From NCBI GenBank assembly GCA_050249695.1, contig JBFWQA010000005.1, positions 62,001 through 126,000 of the forward strand: 64,000 nt of DNA, in the 5' to 3' direction. Source of the DNA: JACKJP01 sp050249695 (GTDB taxonomy: Bacteria; Pseudomonadota; Alphaproteobacteria; Rhizobiales; Tepidamorphaceae). The notes under the pieces are model-generated. The model worked only from the letters and a program-made list of their open reading frames with translations. It did not search any database and was not told where the DNA came from. The first letter of the stretch is position 1, and each line of letters opens with the position of its first letter. The translations under genes were made by a program, and so were the position numbers. Of the stretch, positions 1 to 9,226 are shown one piece after another.

Positions 1-2311
1 TGAAGCTGCGCTGGCCGGCCGCCGCCGGTTCCACCTTGAGCCGGGTCAGCAGATCGCTGGCGGCGCCATAGTCGTTGACCTCGATTGCGGCACGCGCCGC
101 GCCCAGCATGAAGCGCGCGCGTTCTTCCGGCGGATAGTCGCTGAGCATCGGAAGGCCGGCATCGAGCTTCAGCTGCGCCTCGCGCCACCGTCCCAGATCG
201 AGCAGTGCCATACCCATCCAGAGATTGATGTCCGGCTGATTGTTAAGGCCGAAGAAGTCGAACGCCTTCAGTGCCTCCTCAGGCCGGTGCATCTGCTGCA
301 GGGCAATTCCGAGCATCGCGCGGTAGCTCGGCTCGCGCGCGGTTTCAGGCGATTCCACGACCGCGAGGCGCAACAATCCGAGCGCCTCGGCAGCCAGACG
401 CTGCGACAGGAGGAACTCGGCATAGTCGAGGCGGGCCGCGGCCCGGTGACCCTCTTCAGCCTCGGCGACACGCCGCATGAATCGCTCGCCGGCCAGCTTA
501 AGCTTTTCGGGGCTCTCTATCGGCGCTTCGGGATGCACGTAGCCTGGCCGCAACGCGCTCTCCACCTTAACCTCGCCGCTCGGTACGGTCAGGGTGCCGA
601 CCGCCGAAAGCGCGAGGCCCTTCTCCCGTTCCACCGAAAATACGTCGCCGCTGACCTTGACTTGCAGATTGTCGACCTTGGGCAGGATCGCGATCCCGTG
701 CCTTGTGGCGAGGGCGGTGAAGTCGACGAAGCGCTGTTCGCTGAGGATGGCCCGCGCCGGTCCCAGGGCCGTTGCAACGAGCACGCGGTCGCCGATCACC
801 GGATCGATGAGTTCATGCACGGACCCGGCATGTTCGAGCGGCGCGACAACGGCCGGCTCGCCGCCAAGGGACTGACCGTGCGCAAGGGTGATCGGGCGCG
901 CAGGCTCGACGACGACATCGCCGATCGTGACGATCCAGTTCGTGTTCTCGACGGCGGAAGAGGACAGGACCGGCTTGGCAAGGCTCAGGACCAGGGCCTG
1001 GCTGTTGCCGGCGCGCATCACGGTGATGTCTTTCACATACTCCACCAGCTCATAGCGTAGCGGCCGCGTATCGATGGGCAGCGGCGAATCGAAGACCATC
1101 CAGAGCGTGTCGCCCCGGGCGAACAACGCGGCCGGGGTTGCCTGCTGGAAGGAGAACTCGATGCGATAGACGTCGCCGATCCGACGCACGCCCGTTTGAA
1201 CCTTTTGTGCCTGCGTATAGAGGTTCCCGGCCTTGTCTTCGTCTGCCGTCACCTGATCCGCCGGCTCTTCGGAGGCGCCGGATTGACTTACGGCTTCGTC
1301 CTGCGCGGCAGCCTTCTCGCTGTCGCCGGGCGTAAGCGGCGCTTCGCTGATCAGAACCTTGCCCTTCGACGGGGTATCGCCGTCGTCTGGCGCCGTCTGG
1401 CCCGGTTTTTTCGATCCCTGCCCTGCGGCGACTGCCGGTTCCGAAGCGGGAGCATCTCCACCGACGTCGAACACGCTGTCGGATGTGGCGCTGTTGTCGG
1501 AAATATCGACGACAAAGGCGTCGCCCTCCCGGAAATGGCGGATGGTGGCCGTGGGCGTGATGTCGATGAAGACTTCGAGCCCCTTAAGGCTGACCTTGCT
1601 GGAAATCTCACCGACATAGTTCGGCAGCCGAGACCTGAATCCGTTGACGTTTATCGGCGCGGCATGGTCGAAAAGAATGTTCACCCTTTCCGCATCGCGC
1701 GTCACGGTCGCGTCGATCGGCTTGTGCCACCCGAAGGAAATGCGTGTGAATGTCGGCGCCGTCGCGACGCGTACATCGACCGGGGGACTGTTCTTCATTT
1801 CCTCGGCGCGCTGCGCCTCGAGCCTGCGTTTCTCCAGATCCTCGGAGCGCTTCGCCAGCGCGTCGATCACCGATTGCGGCAGCGAAGGCGGCAGTCCGCG
1901 CCAGTTCGCCGGCAGCAGGTCGACGAACAGCTGCTCTCCCGCTTCCATCGTATTCACGGCGATCACTTGGTCGAGCGACATCCGTATGCCCTTGCCGTCG
2001 GGATCGGCGCGCGCCACGCCGACATAGCCGGAAAGCGCCTCGGACAGCCGGTCGACGGAAATATCCATCGCCTCGCTTGTCTCCAGCACCAGCACGCCGG
2101 GCGTCACCCGGATATTGTACTCGGGAATTTTCTCCGGGAACGTCAGGACGATCCGGGCAAACCCCTTTTCCAGAGAGCCCCTGATAGTGACCTGAGGCGC
2201 CGCCCGAGCGTCGGTGACGACCGGCAGGCACAAGGCCAGCAGCAGCATGCCGAGCAACGCTGCGGCCCGCGCGCGCACCGCCGACAGTGTGTGTTTCAGC
2301 CCCCCCGTCAT
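1..2311 (-). CDS. TPR-repeat protein of the flagellar motor locus (partial, C-terminus beyond window)
   Basis: The reading frame is open from the ATG at 2311 to the window edge, about 770 codons, so the C-terminus is missing. A hydrophobic signal peptide (about residues 14-37, ending near DARA) suggests export. Residues about 38-110 resemble an AMIN-type beta domain, the middle is rich in Ala/Glu/Asp, and residues about 590-763 are helical pairs typical of tetratricopeptide repeats (motifs such as LDYAEFLLSQ and PEEALKAFDFFG). It lies 170 bp downstream of motE on the same strand, so it probably belongs to the fliL-fliM-DUF6468-motE operon and acts in the periplasm on motor or flagellar assembly. 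It is much longer than rhizobial MotC, so I do not name it motC. The role is inferred from context only. Confidence 0.75.
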   Translation of the reverse strand, partial: MTGGLKHTLSAVRARAAALLGMLLLALCLPVVTDARAAPQVTIRGSLEKGFARIVLTFPEKIPEYNIRVTPGVLVLETSEAMDISVDRLSEALSGYVGVARADPDGKGIRMSLDQVIAVNTMEAGEQLFVDLLPANWRGLPPSLPQSVIDALAKRSEDLEKRRLEAQRAEEMKNSPPVDVRVATAPTFTRISFGWHKPIDATVTRDAERVNILFDHAAPINVNGFRSRLPNYVGEISSKVSLKGLEVFIDITPTATIRHFREGDAFVVDISDNSATSDSVFDVGGDAPASEPAVAAGQGSKKPGQTAPDDGDTPSKGKVLISEAPLTPGDSEKAAAQDEAVSQSGASEEPADQVTADEDKAGNLYTQAQKVQTGVRRIGDVYRIEFSFQQATPAALFARGDTLWMVFDSPLPIDTRPLRYELVEYVKDITVMRAGNSQALVLSLAKPVLSSSAVENTNWIVTIGDVVVEPARPITLAHGQSLGGEPAVVAPLEHAGSVHELIDPVIGDRVLVATALGPARAILSEQRFVDFTALATRHGIAILPKVDNLQVKVSGDVFSVEREKGLALSAVGTLTVPSGEVKVESALRPGYVHPEAPIESPEKLKLAGERFMRRVAEAEEGHRAAARLDYAEFLLSQRLAAEALGLLRLAVVESPETAREPSYRAMLGIALQQMHRPEEALKAFDFFGLNNQPDINLWMGMALLDLGRWREAQLKLDAGLPMLSDYPPEERARFMLGAARAAIEVNDYGAASDLLTRLKVEPAAAGQRSF

Positions 2312-2480
2312 ATGCTCGCCGAGACCCTCGCGTGAAGACGCGCAGGCGAAACCAGGCGTTCCGCATGCACGTCAATCGGCCGAGCATAGTCGGGGTAACG
2401 TAAATGTCGCCTTAAGCGGGCAACGGGGGAAGATGGGCCGCGCGGTGGCGGGTTTCGGCAACCGCAGCGCTCGACGGCGA

Positions 2481-3185
2481 TCAGGCTCCCGGCTGTTTGC
2501 CGATGATTTTCGGCAGTTCCGCGGGTCCGCCCTCGTCCTGTTTTGTGTCCTTGTTCTTGTCCAGCACAAGGGCGACCGTCAGCTGTTCGGCTGCATCCGG
2601 TGCCATCTCAGACATGATCGAGCCCATCTGCTCGGGTTTCATCCGCGCAGCGACCTCGATCAGGATCTGCAGATCCAGCCGGTCGAAGATGCGCGCCGCA
2701 TCCTTCGGCTTCATCGCGGCATACATCTTGATCAACCCCTCGAAACGAGCCTTTTCCTCGTCGTTTCGCGCCTTGACCGTTGCGTTGATGCGTTCCTCGA
2801 TCTTGCTCAGTTCCGCGATGCGTTCCTCGACGCGCTTTTCGGCGGCCTTGAGAAGATTTTCCCGCTCCAGGATCTGCGCCTCCAGCTGGTCAAGCTCCTC
2901 GCGGCGCTCGCCGAGCCGCTCGAGAATCGTGTCTCTGGAGTCGCCGGAGGCGACATTGCCCTGCTTGTAGGTAACCTGCTTGGTATCCTTCGCCTCGCCC
3001 GACTTCGACGGGTTTGCGTCGACAGCCGGTTGCTGCGCCTGCGCCCCCGAAGCCTGTTCCTGGGCCACCGCCGGCGTGGCGCCGGACAGCACGTCGCCGC
3101 CGGACAAGGCGCCGACCACCTTCAGGAAAAGCAGCCCGCTGGCCGCTCCGATCACGATCGGCAGGAGGCGCGGCCGGGCTTTCAT
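2481..3185 (-). CDS. motE: MotE-family periplasmic motor chaperone
   Basis: The product is 234 residues, with an N-terminal membrane or signal segment (about residues 7-27), a low-complexity linker, a coiled coil (about 95-150, rich in Glu/Arg/Leu) and a C-terminal MgtE-N-like helical domain (about 155-215, with MKPKDAARIFDRL and MKPEQMGSIMSEM). This architecture is that of MotE, which in Sinorhizobium stabilises the periplasmic motor protein MotC. The start overlaps the stop of the upstream DUF6468 gene by ATGA, so translation is coupled. No motC is recognisable in the window, so the client is unknown; the adjacent TPR protein is a candidate. Confidence 0.8.
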   Translation of the reverse strand: MKARPRLLPIVIGAASGLLFLKVVGALSGGDVLSGATPAVAQEQASGAQAQQPAVDANPSKSGEAKDTKQVTYKQGNVASGDSRDTILERLGERREELDQLEAQILERENLLKAAEKRVEERIAELSKIEERINATVKARNDEEKARFEGLIKMYAAMKPKDAARIFDRLDLQILIEVAARMKPEQMGSIMSEMAPDAAEQLTVALVLDKNKDTKQDEGGPAELPKIIGKQPGA

Positions 3186-3604
3186 GCCGCCCGCTCCCGC
3201 AGCGTGTCCACGCGGCGGAGCGAGGCCGCCTGGTCGCGGCTGTCACCGCCCTTGGCGCCGTTCAGTCCGAGTTCCCGCGACAGGGCGCCGATCTGCGAAA
3301 GGCGGCCGACCAGCGCCTGGCCGGAGTCGACCTGCTGCTCGATATCGCGGCAGAACCTGTCGGCCTGGCGCAGCTTGTAGGTGATCGACTTGTCGCATTC
3401 GGCCGCCGTTTCCTTCAGCCCCGCGATGGCGCGTTCGGCGATCTCGCTGGCCTGCACCAGTTCGCGGATCGTCGCCCGCATCGCCTCCTCATCGCCGCGA
3501 AACGCCTTCAGACGACGGTTCAGCAGCGTGCAGTAGGCGATCGTAACGACCAGCAGCAGCGCAACGATAATATCGATGACAGTCCCCAAAGCCATGCCGC
3601 TCAT
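3182..3604 (-). CDS. DUF6468-type flagellar-locus membrane protein
   Basis: The product is 140 residues with one N-terminal transmembrane helix (about 6-25, VIDIIVALLLVVTIAYC) followed by a long soluble alpha-helical domain containing KAFRGDEEAMRATI. The start at 3604 is preferred over an upstream ATG at 3745 because it forms an ATGA overlap with the fliM stop; the stop again overlaps the motE start. Small proteins of this form sit between fliM and motE in many alphaproteobacterial flagellar clusters. The molecular function is not known to me; a membrane-anchored accessory of the basal body is an inference from position. Confidence 0.7.
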   Translation of the reverse strand: MSGMALGTVIDIIVALLLVVTIAYCTLLNRRLKAFRGDEEAMRATIRELVQASEIAERAIAGLKETAAECDKSITYKLRQADRFCRDIEQQVDSGQALVGRLSQIGALSRELGLNGAKGGDSRDQAASLRRVDTLRERAA

Positions 3605-4761
3605 GCTTTCTCTCCTGCGAAATTGTCGGCCTTCTCGAAGGCCGCGTAAGTCATCTTCGGCCGCCGCAGCGAACCGGCCACGCGCAAGGCGATGCGCTCT
3701 CCGGCGCGTCCCACGCGCGCATCGCAGATCTCCACATCGCCGCAACGCAGCAGCACCGGATCGGTGGGGCTGCGGTCAAGTATCAGCGTATCGCCGACCT
3801 TGAAGTTCATGACTTTGTTGAGCGGCATGAGTTTCTCGACGAGGACGGCGTCCACGGTCTGGCTCGATGCCACCAGTTCCGTCGCCAGATGCCCCTCCCA
3901 GATCGGGTCGCGGCCGAATTTCTCGCCCATGAACATCTGCAAGAGCAATTCGCGGATCGGTTCGATCGTCGCATAGGGCAGCAGGATTTCGATATTGCCG
4001 CCGCGATCTTCCATATCGACGCGCAGACGCACCAGAATGGCGGCGTTGGCGGGCCGCGAAATGGCGGCGAAGCGCGGATTGGTCTCGAGGCGCTCGATGA
4101 TGAAATTGACAGGCGACAAAGGCGCGAACGCCTGGTTGGCATCGCCAAGCACCAATTCTATGAGCCGCCGGATCAGATTGGTCTCGATCGTCGTGTAGGG
4201 ACGTCCCTCGACGCGCAGCTGCACCGTCCCGCGGCGCCCGCCGAGAAGGACATCGACCATCGAATAGATCAGACCGGATTCCACCGTCACCAGGCCGAAA
4301 TTCTCCCACTCCTCGGCCTTGAAGACGCCCAGGATCGCCGGCAAGGGAATGGAGTTCAGATAGTCGCCGAAACGGACCGACGACAGGCTGTCCAGCGAGA
4401 CTTCCACATTGTCGGAAGTGAAGTTGCGCAGGGTCGTCGTCATCAGCCGGACCAGCCGGTCGAAGACGATTTCCAGCATCGGCAGCCGTTCGTAGGACAC
4501 CATCGCCGAGTTGATGATGGCGCGGATGCCGCGGCGCTCCTCGCGGCTCATCTCCTCGACATTGAAGCCGAGAAGGTTGTCGATCTCGTCCTGGTTGAGG
4601 ATGCGTTCGGAGCCGCGCGCGTGCTCCGGCATGCCATCGTCGGACGCGCCGTCGAGCATCGACGCCCATTCGGCGGCCATATCCTCGGTGACTTCCACAC
4701 CCTGTTCGGCCAGTGCCGCGCCCCAGTCGTCGGCGCCCGGTTCTTCCTCGTCTCCGCCCAT
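3601..4761 (-). CDS. fliM: Flagellar motor switch protein FliM
   Basis: FliM forms the middle of the C-ring and binds phosphorylated CheY to set rotation. The N-terminal acidic region leads into the CheY-binding motif LNQDEIDNLLG at about residues 55-65, followed by the FliM middle domain (RGIRAIINSAMVSYERLPML) and a C-terminal SpoA/FliN-like domain (FKVGDTLILDRSP). Translation starts at 4761 (MGGDEEEP), 11 bp after the fliL stop, with an AGGGGG ribosome site; longer in-frame starts would run into fliL. At 386 residues it is longer than the enterobacterial protein because of the extended acidic N-terminus. Confidence 0.95.
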   Translation of the reverse strand: MGGDEEEPGADDWGAALAEQGVEVTEDMAAEWASMLDGASDDGMPEHARGSERILNQDEIDNLLGFNVEEMSREERRGIRAIINSAMVSYERLPMLEIVFDRLVRLMTTTLRNFTSDNVEVSLDSLSSVRFGDYLNSIPLPAILGVFKAEEWENFGLVTVESGLIYSMVDVLLGGRRGTVQLRVEGRPYTTIETNLIRRLIELVLGDANQAFAPLSPVNFIIERLETNPRFAAISRPANAAILVRLRVDMEDRGGNIEILLPYATIEPIRELLLQMFMGEKFGRDPIWEGHLATELVASSQTVDAVLVEKLMPLNKVMNFKVGDTLILDRSPTDPVLLRCGDVEICDARVGRAGERIALRVAGSLRRPKMTYAAFEKADNFAGEKA

Positions 4762-4771
4762 GCCGAGCCCC

Positions 4772-5284
4772 CTACTGGACGATGATTTCACGGAACAGCA
4801 CAGCATCCACCTTGGCTGGATGGATCGCGATATTGATGCGCCTGAGCAGCTCTTCCTTGAGCCGCTGCAAACCCGCCGACCCTTCGATGTCGGTCACCCG
4901 CAACTCGCGCAGATAGACCTGGAAGGCGTCGAGCACCTTGGGCATCGCCGGTTCGAGCGCGGACAGCGACCGCTTGTCGTGCGTCTCCAGCGTCACCCTG
5001 AGCTTGAGATACTGCGCGCGGTCGTCAAGGGCGCTGAGATTGACCACCAGGTCCGGCAGATCGAAATAATAGCTCTCCACCACCGGCGCTTCCGCGGTCT
5101 CCGCGGCCGGCGAGAACCACCCCGCGAGATAGCCCGCACCACCGCCGATCACGGCCACGGCCAGAACCGCCGCACCGCCCAGCATGATCAGCTTCTTTCG
5201 CTTGGAAGCGCCTTCGCCCGCGCCCTCGGATGCCTCATCGGCTTCCGTAAGATCGGGATCTTCAGCGATTGCCGCGTCAGCCAT
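4772..5284 (-). CDS. fliL: Flagellar basal body-associated protein FliL
   Basis: The product is 170 residues: a short acidic cytoplasmic tail, a KRKK stop-transfer-type cluster, one transmembrane helix (about 32-54) and a periplasmic domain with the FliL pattern YYFDLPDLVVNLS and a C-terminal FREIIVQ. FliL rings associate with the stator units. The start at 5284 (MADAAIAEDP) was chosen because upstream in-frame Met codons lie in an AT-rich promoter-like stretch. It is the first gene of the fliL-fliM-DUF6468-motE operon and diverges from flgF. Confidence 0.93.
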   Translation of the reverse strand: MADAAIAEDPDLTEADEASEGAGEGASKRKKLIMLGGAAVLAVAVIGGGAGYLAGWFSPAAETAEAPVVESYYFDLPDLVVNLSALDDRAQYLKLRVTLETHDKRSLSALEPAMPKVLDAFQVYLRELRVTDIEGSAGLQRLKEELLRRINIAIHPAKVDAVLFREIIVQ

Positions 5285-5361
5285 TGCCTGCCTCGAAAAC
5301 CGGTAAGTTTTGCCGGGTCGTACCCGGTGCTTTTCACGCCTAATAACTAAAGAGCAAATGG

Positions 5362-5376
5362 TTAACGGATCGTTTA
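5362..5376 (-). promoter_or_regulatory. CtrA-like box upstream of fliL
   Basis: TTAA-cggatcg-TTTA matches the CtrA consensus TTAA-N7-TTAA at 7 of 8 fixed positions and lies about 80 bp upstream of the fliL start. In Caulobacter the fliLM operon is a CtrA-controlled early flagellar operon, so the placement fits. The motif is short and prediction-only. Confidence 0.45.
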
Positions 5377-5495
5377 CGAACCGGCCGGCCCCAACCCGGC
5401 AGAAATTGCCGAAAGGCGGCGTTTTCTGCCGCCTCTTGCAGGCTCCTAACGGCATCGAAAATATCTAAGCCATTGATTAATAACAAATTTCTTAT

Positions 5496-5510
5496 TGGCA
5501 CGCCTTATGC
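5496..5510 (+). promoter_or_regulatory. Sigma54-like -24/-12 promoter for flgF operon
   Basis: TGGCAC-gcctt-ATGC matches the sigma54 consensus TGGCAC-N5-TTGC except one base, with GG and GC separated by the required 12 bp. The predicted transcript start is near 5522, about 60 bases before flgF. Similar sites precede flgI (10930) and flgE (23259). Confidence 0.55.
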
Positions 5511-5583
5511 TTAACGAATGGTGAGCATCCGGTCCTGCCGTGCCGGACGCTGTCGGGGAGCAAACGGCGATGGTTAGAGCACG

Positions 5584-6330
5584 ATGGAAAACGCCGCACT
5601 GATAGGACTGTCCAGCCAGATTGCCCTGCGCAATCGGATGGATGTGATCGCCAACAACATCGCGAATCTCAATACGACCGGCTTCAAGCGCGAATCGGTC
5701 GTATTCGAGGAATATCTGATGCCGGTCGCCGGCATGGACATGGCGACGCCCTCCGATGGCCGGGTCTCCTACGTACAGGACATTGCGACGGTCCAGGATC
5801 ACTCGCAGGGACCGGTGAAGCAGACCGGGAACCCCTTCGACATTGCGATCAACGGCAAGGGATTCTTCGTCGTCAGCACGCCCGACGGCGACCGCTACAC
5901 CCGCAACGGCGCCTTCGCGCTGAATGCAAACGGCCAGTTGGTGACCAGCGAGGGTCACCCGGTTCTCGGCACCGGCGGCCCCATCAGCTTTGAGAACACG
6001 GAGACCGACATCAAGATCGCCGCCGACGGCACGGTCTCGTCCAGCATCGGCCAGAAGGGCCGGCTGCAGGTCGTGGCGTTCGCAGACGAACGGTTCCTCT
6101 CGCCGGCCGGCACGTCGATGTTCAAGGCCGAAGACGGCGCCGCGCCTGCGGGCGCGGTTGAAGCGCGCCTGCAGCAGGGCGCGATCGAGGGCTCCAACGT
6201 CCAGCCCGTTGTCGAGATCACCCGCATGATCGAAGTGCAGCGGAGCTATCAGACACTCGCCCAGATGATGGCGCGCACAGACGAGCTGCGCCGCGACGCA
6301 ATCGGCCAGCTGGCCAATGTCCCCGCTTAG
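5584..6330 (+). CDS. flgF: Flagellar basal-body rod protein FlgF
   Basis: FlgF is a proximal rod subunit exported through the flagellar type III apparatus. The product is 248 residues. The N-terminus carries the rod/hook signature (MDVIANNIANLNTTGFKRE, about 19-37) and the C-terminus the matching helix (MIEVQRSYQTLAQMM). The central domain has NPFDIAINGKGFFVV, shared by FlgE/F/G proteins. It is 30 bp upstream of flgG, in the operon flgF-flgG-flgA-flgH. Divergent from fliL. Confidence 0.95.
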   Translation: MENAALIGLSSQIALRNRMDVIANNIANLNTTGFKRESVVFEEYLMPVAGMDMATPSDGRVSYVQDIATVQDHSQGPVKQTGNPFDIAINGKGFFVVSTPDGDRYTRNGAFALNANGQLVTSEGHPVLGTGGPISFENTETDIKIAADGTVSSSIGQKGRLQVVAFADERFLSPAGTSMFKAEDGAAPAGAVEARLQQGAIEGSNVQPVVEITRMIEVQRSYQTLAQMMARTDELRRDAIGQLANVPA

Positions 6331-6360
6331 GGCCGTACCGGAATTTAGGGAGAACTGACC

Positions 6361-7146
6361 ATGCGCGCATTGCAGACAGCCGCCAGCGGCATGATGGCAC
6401 AGGAAATGAACGTGGATGTCATTTCCCACAATATCGCGAACATGCGCACCACCGGGTACAAGCGCTACCGCGCGGAGTTCCAGGATCTGCTCTATGAGAA
6501 TCTGCGCCGCGAGGGAACGCTCACCTCCGATGCCGGCACGATGGTGCCGGCCGGCGTCCATATCGGGTCCGGCGTCAAGACGGCGGCCACCAGCCGCATC
6601 ATGAGCCAGGGCACGGTGTCGCTGACCGAAAAGGAAACGGACATCGCGATCCGCGGCGAAGGCTTCTTCCAGGTCAATCTTCCGGACGGCCGCACCGCCT
6701 ATACGCGGGACGGATCCTTCGAGATCGATGCCAACGGCACGCTCGTTACGGTCGATGGTTATGAAATCGCGCCCGGCATCACGATCCCCGAAGACACCCA
6801 GCAGATCACGATTAACGCCCAGGGGACCGTTCAGGTCACGACCGGCACAAGCACCACGCCCCTCGAGATCGGCCAGATCGAGATGGCGCGCTTCATGAAC
6901 AAGCACGGACTGAACGCGATCGGCGACAACCTCTATCTCGAAACGGAGGCGAGCGGCGCCCCGATCACCGGCACGCCGGCCAGCGAAGGCTTTGGAAACC
7001 TCCTGCAGAACCATCTCGAACAGGCCAACGTGAATCCGGTCTCCGAAATCTCCGACCTGATCGCTGCCCAGCGCGCCTACGAAATGAACGCCCGCGTCAT
7101 CACAGCCGCCGACGAAATGCTGTCGGCCACCTCCAACCTGAGATAG
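6361..7146 (+). CDS. flgG: Flagellar distal rod protein FlgG
   Basis: The product is 261 residues, the usual FlgG length, starting MRALQTAASGMMAQEMNVDV with the rod-protein motif SHNIANMRTTGYKRYRAEFQDLLYE trimmed by the conserved NIAN and TGYKR elements, the FlgG motif ETDIAIRGEGFFQV, and a C-terminal LIAAQRAYEMNARVI helix. FlgG forms the distal rod that crosses the periplasm through the P- and L-rings, whose genes flgI and flgH lie nearby. Confidence 0.96.
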   Translation: MRALQTAASGMMAQEMNVDVISHNIANMRTTGYKRYRAEFQDLLYENLRREGTLTSDAGTMVPAGVHIGSGVKTAATSRIMSQGTVSLTEKETDIAIRGEGFFQVNLPDGRTAYTRDGSFEIDANGTLVTVDGYEIAPGITIPEDTQQITINAQGTVQVTTGTSTTPLEIGQIEMARFMNKHGLNAIGDNLYLETEASGAPITGTPASEGFGNLLQNHLEQANVNPVSEISDLIAAQRAYEMNARVITAADEMLSATSNLR

Positions 7147-7160
7147 CCGAGGAACGCGCC

Positions 7161-8162
7161 ATGACCCATGCTCTCGCCTTTGCCATGCGCTCGGTAACGA
7201 TCGCCGCCATGCTCGGCGCGGTCGCCATACTGATCCTCATGACGGCGTTCCCCGCAGGCGCCGCGACGCTCAAGCCGCGCGTGACCGTCTCCGGCCCCTT
7301 CGTGACGCTGGGAGACCTCGTCGATGGCGCCGGTGATGCCGCCACGACCCCCGTTTTCCGCTCGCCCGACCCCGGCACGGTCGGTGAGGTCGATGCCAGG
7401 ATCGTGGCCGATCTCGCCTCCGGAAACGGCATTGAAAATGTACAGTCGCTCGGCCTCGATCGCATTGTCGTCGGCCGTTCGAGCCGGGTGGTGACGGCGG
7501 AGGAAGTCCGCGCGACCCTCGCGGCCCAGCTTGCCGCGCGAATGCCCGGCACCGATGCCGACCGCCTGTCGCTGCGTTTCGACGAGCCCCTCGCCGATCT
7601 GCACGTCGAAGAGGAAAATGCGGCAGCGCTGAGACTTGCGGCTGTCGACCTTCACCGCGAGGCCAGCCGCTTCAGTGCCGTGCTGACGATCCCGGGAAGC
7701 CGCGTGCTGGCCGCGGGCAGGCGCGTCTCGGGGACGGTGACCGTCATGGTTCCCGTCGTCACCATGGGGCGGCGCGTGGAACGTGGCGCGACGATCGCGG
7801 CCGCCGATCTCAACGTTATCCTCGTGCCCGGCAACGAAACGCGCGCGGAAGGCTTCGCGGCGCTCGCCGATGTTGTCGGCAAGGCGGCCCGCAGGTCATT
7901 GCCGGAAGGCGCCATGCCGTCCCGGAGCGACCTTTCGGAACCGCTGCTTGTGACCCGCAACAGCCCGGTGACGATCGTCTACCGCCGCGGCGCGCTGACG
8001 CTGACGGCACGTGGCAAGGCCCTCGCCGACGCGCCGAAAGGCACCGTCATCCGCGTGCTCAATGACTACACGCACCGCATCGTCGAAGCCGAGGTGACTG
8101 CCGGCAGCACCGTCCAGCTGCTCACCGCGCCGACGACCGTGGCCACGCTCGCCGCAAACTGA
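7161..8162 (+). CDS. flgA: Flagellar P-ring assembly chaperone FlgA
   Basis: FlgA is a periplasmic chaperone needed to assemble FlgI into the P-ring. The 333-residue product has a signal peptide (about 9-35, ending PAGAA), a variable N-terminal half, then a C-terminal SAF-type domain (VTMGRRVERGATIAAADLN) and the conserved terminal part with RNSPVTIVYRRGALTLTA. It starts 14 bp after flgG. It is somewhat longer than enterobacterial FlgA, as is common in alphaproteobacteria. Confidence 0.92.
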   Translation: MTHALAFAMRSVTIAAMLGAVAILILMTAFPAGAATLKPRVTVSGPFVTLGDLVDGAGDAATTPVFRSPDPGTVGEVDARIVADLASGNGIENVQSLGLDRIVVGRSSRVVTAEEVRATLAAQLAARMPGTDADRLSLRFDEPLADLHVEEENAAALRLAAVDLHREASRFSAVLTIPGSRVLAAGRRVSGTVTVMVPVVTMGRRVERGATIAAADLNVILVPGNETRAEGFAALADVVGKAARRSLPEGAMPSRSDLSEPLLVTRNSPVTIVYRRGALTLTARGKALADAPKGTVIRVLNDYTHRIVEAEVTAGSTVQLLTAPTTVATLAAN

Positions 8163-8185
8163 CTTTCCTCGGGGAGAACTTTCAC

Positions 8186-8953
8186 ATGCAGACGACCTTC
8201 ATCCTCAAGCGCCTCGCCCGGCTCGCGACGATCGCGATCGCCGCCGGCCTCCTGGGTGCCTGCGCCGCCGCCGACCGACTTTCCAATGTCGGCAGCGCGC
8301 CCAGGCTCAGCGCCATAGACAACCCGACCTCTATGCCCGGATATAGGCCGGTCAACATGCCGATGCCGACGCCCGAACCGCCTGTCTTCAATGCCAACTC
8401 GCTCTGGCGTTCGGGCGCGCGCACCTTCTTTGGCGATCAGCGCGCCCGTCGCATCGGCGACATTCTCACCGTCAATGTCGAGGTCGCCGACAGCGCGATC
8501 ATCAACAACAAGACAGCGCGCAGCCGCAAGAACGGCGAGAATATGGGCGCCGGCGCGCTTGCCGGATACGAAGGCGTGCTGGTTTCCAAGCTGCTGCCGA
8601 ACGGTGCCAATGCCAGCGGCCTCATCGATGTCTCCAGCGACGCCAACAGCGAGGGCAGCGGCTCCGTCAATCGCAAGGAGACGATCAAGACCAATGTCGC
8701 GGCCGTCATCACCCAGATCCTGCCGAACGGCAATCTGGTGATCGAGGGACGACAGGAAGTGCGGATCAATTTCGAGGTTCGCGAATTGCTCGTCGCCGGT
8801 ATCGTCAGGCCGGAGGATATCGCCGCCGACAATACGGTGGAATCCTCCAAGATCGCCGAAGCCCGCATCGCCTATGGCGGCCGCGGCCAGATCAGCGACG
8901 TCCAGCAGCCCCGGTACGGCCAGCAGGTCCTGGACATCATCCTGCCGTTCTAG
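8186..8953 (+). CDS. flgH: Flagellar L-ring lipoprotein FlgH
   Basis: FlgH builds the outer-membrane L-ring. The 255-residue protein has a lipoprotein signal with the lipobox LLGAC (Cys about residue 26), the FlgH pattern SLWRSGARTFFGDQRARRIGD, and the conserved C-terminal part with NGNLVIEGRQEVRIN and ending in QQVLDIILPF. It is the last gene of the flgFGAH operon and is followed by a strong terminator. Confidence 0.95.
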   Translation: MQTTFILKRLARLATIAIAAGLLGACAAADRLSNVGSAPRLSAIDNPTSMPGYRPVNMPMPTPEPPVFNANSLWRSGARTFFGDQRARRIGDILTVNVEVADSAIINNKTARSRKNGENMGAGALAGYEGVLVSKLLPNGANASGLIDVSSDANSEGSGSVNRKETIKTNVAAVITQILPNGNLVIEGRQEVRINFEVRELLVAGIVRPEDIAADNTVESSKIAEARIAYGGRGQISDVQQPRYGQQVLDIILPF

Positions 8954-8980
8954 AACTCCCCTCTGGAACGACAAAACGGC

Positions 8981-9018
8981 GCGGGCCTTTTCACTCCCCG
9001 AAAAGGCCCGCGTCTTTT
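8981..9018 (+). terminator. Rho-independent terminator after flgH
   Basis: A perfect 12-bp inverted repeat (GCGGGCCTTTTC / GAAAAGGCCCGC) with a 7-base loop is followed by gtctttt. It closes the flgFGAH transcript 28 bp after the flgH stop. Confidence 0.85.
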
Positions 9019-9226
9019 GCGGTCGGCATTCGCCGCCATTGACTTGGTCTCTCCCCCACCCTATCTGACATGCTCTTTCGGCCCGGTGCCGCCGGCCGCC
9101 CGCGCCTTCGACGAGAAGGTTTGGTGAAGGTACCGTCAAAGCCCATCCCCTCGCATTGACCATGCGGCGTGAATGGCAATGCGGGCGCCGTTCGCTTGTC
9201 GTTCCGCATGGGTGACGAGGCAGGAT

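Noticed and set aside
5446..7014. Long open frame on the minus strand opposite flgF and flgG (522 codons)
   Set aside because: It is a shadow of GC-rich codon usage; the plus strand encodes clear FlgF and FlgG, and the antisense product has no recognisable domain.
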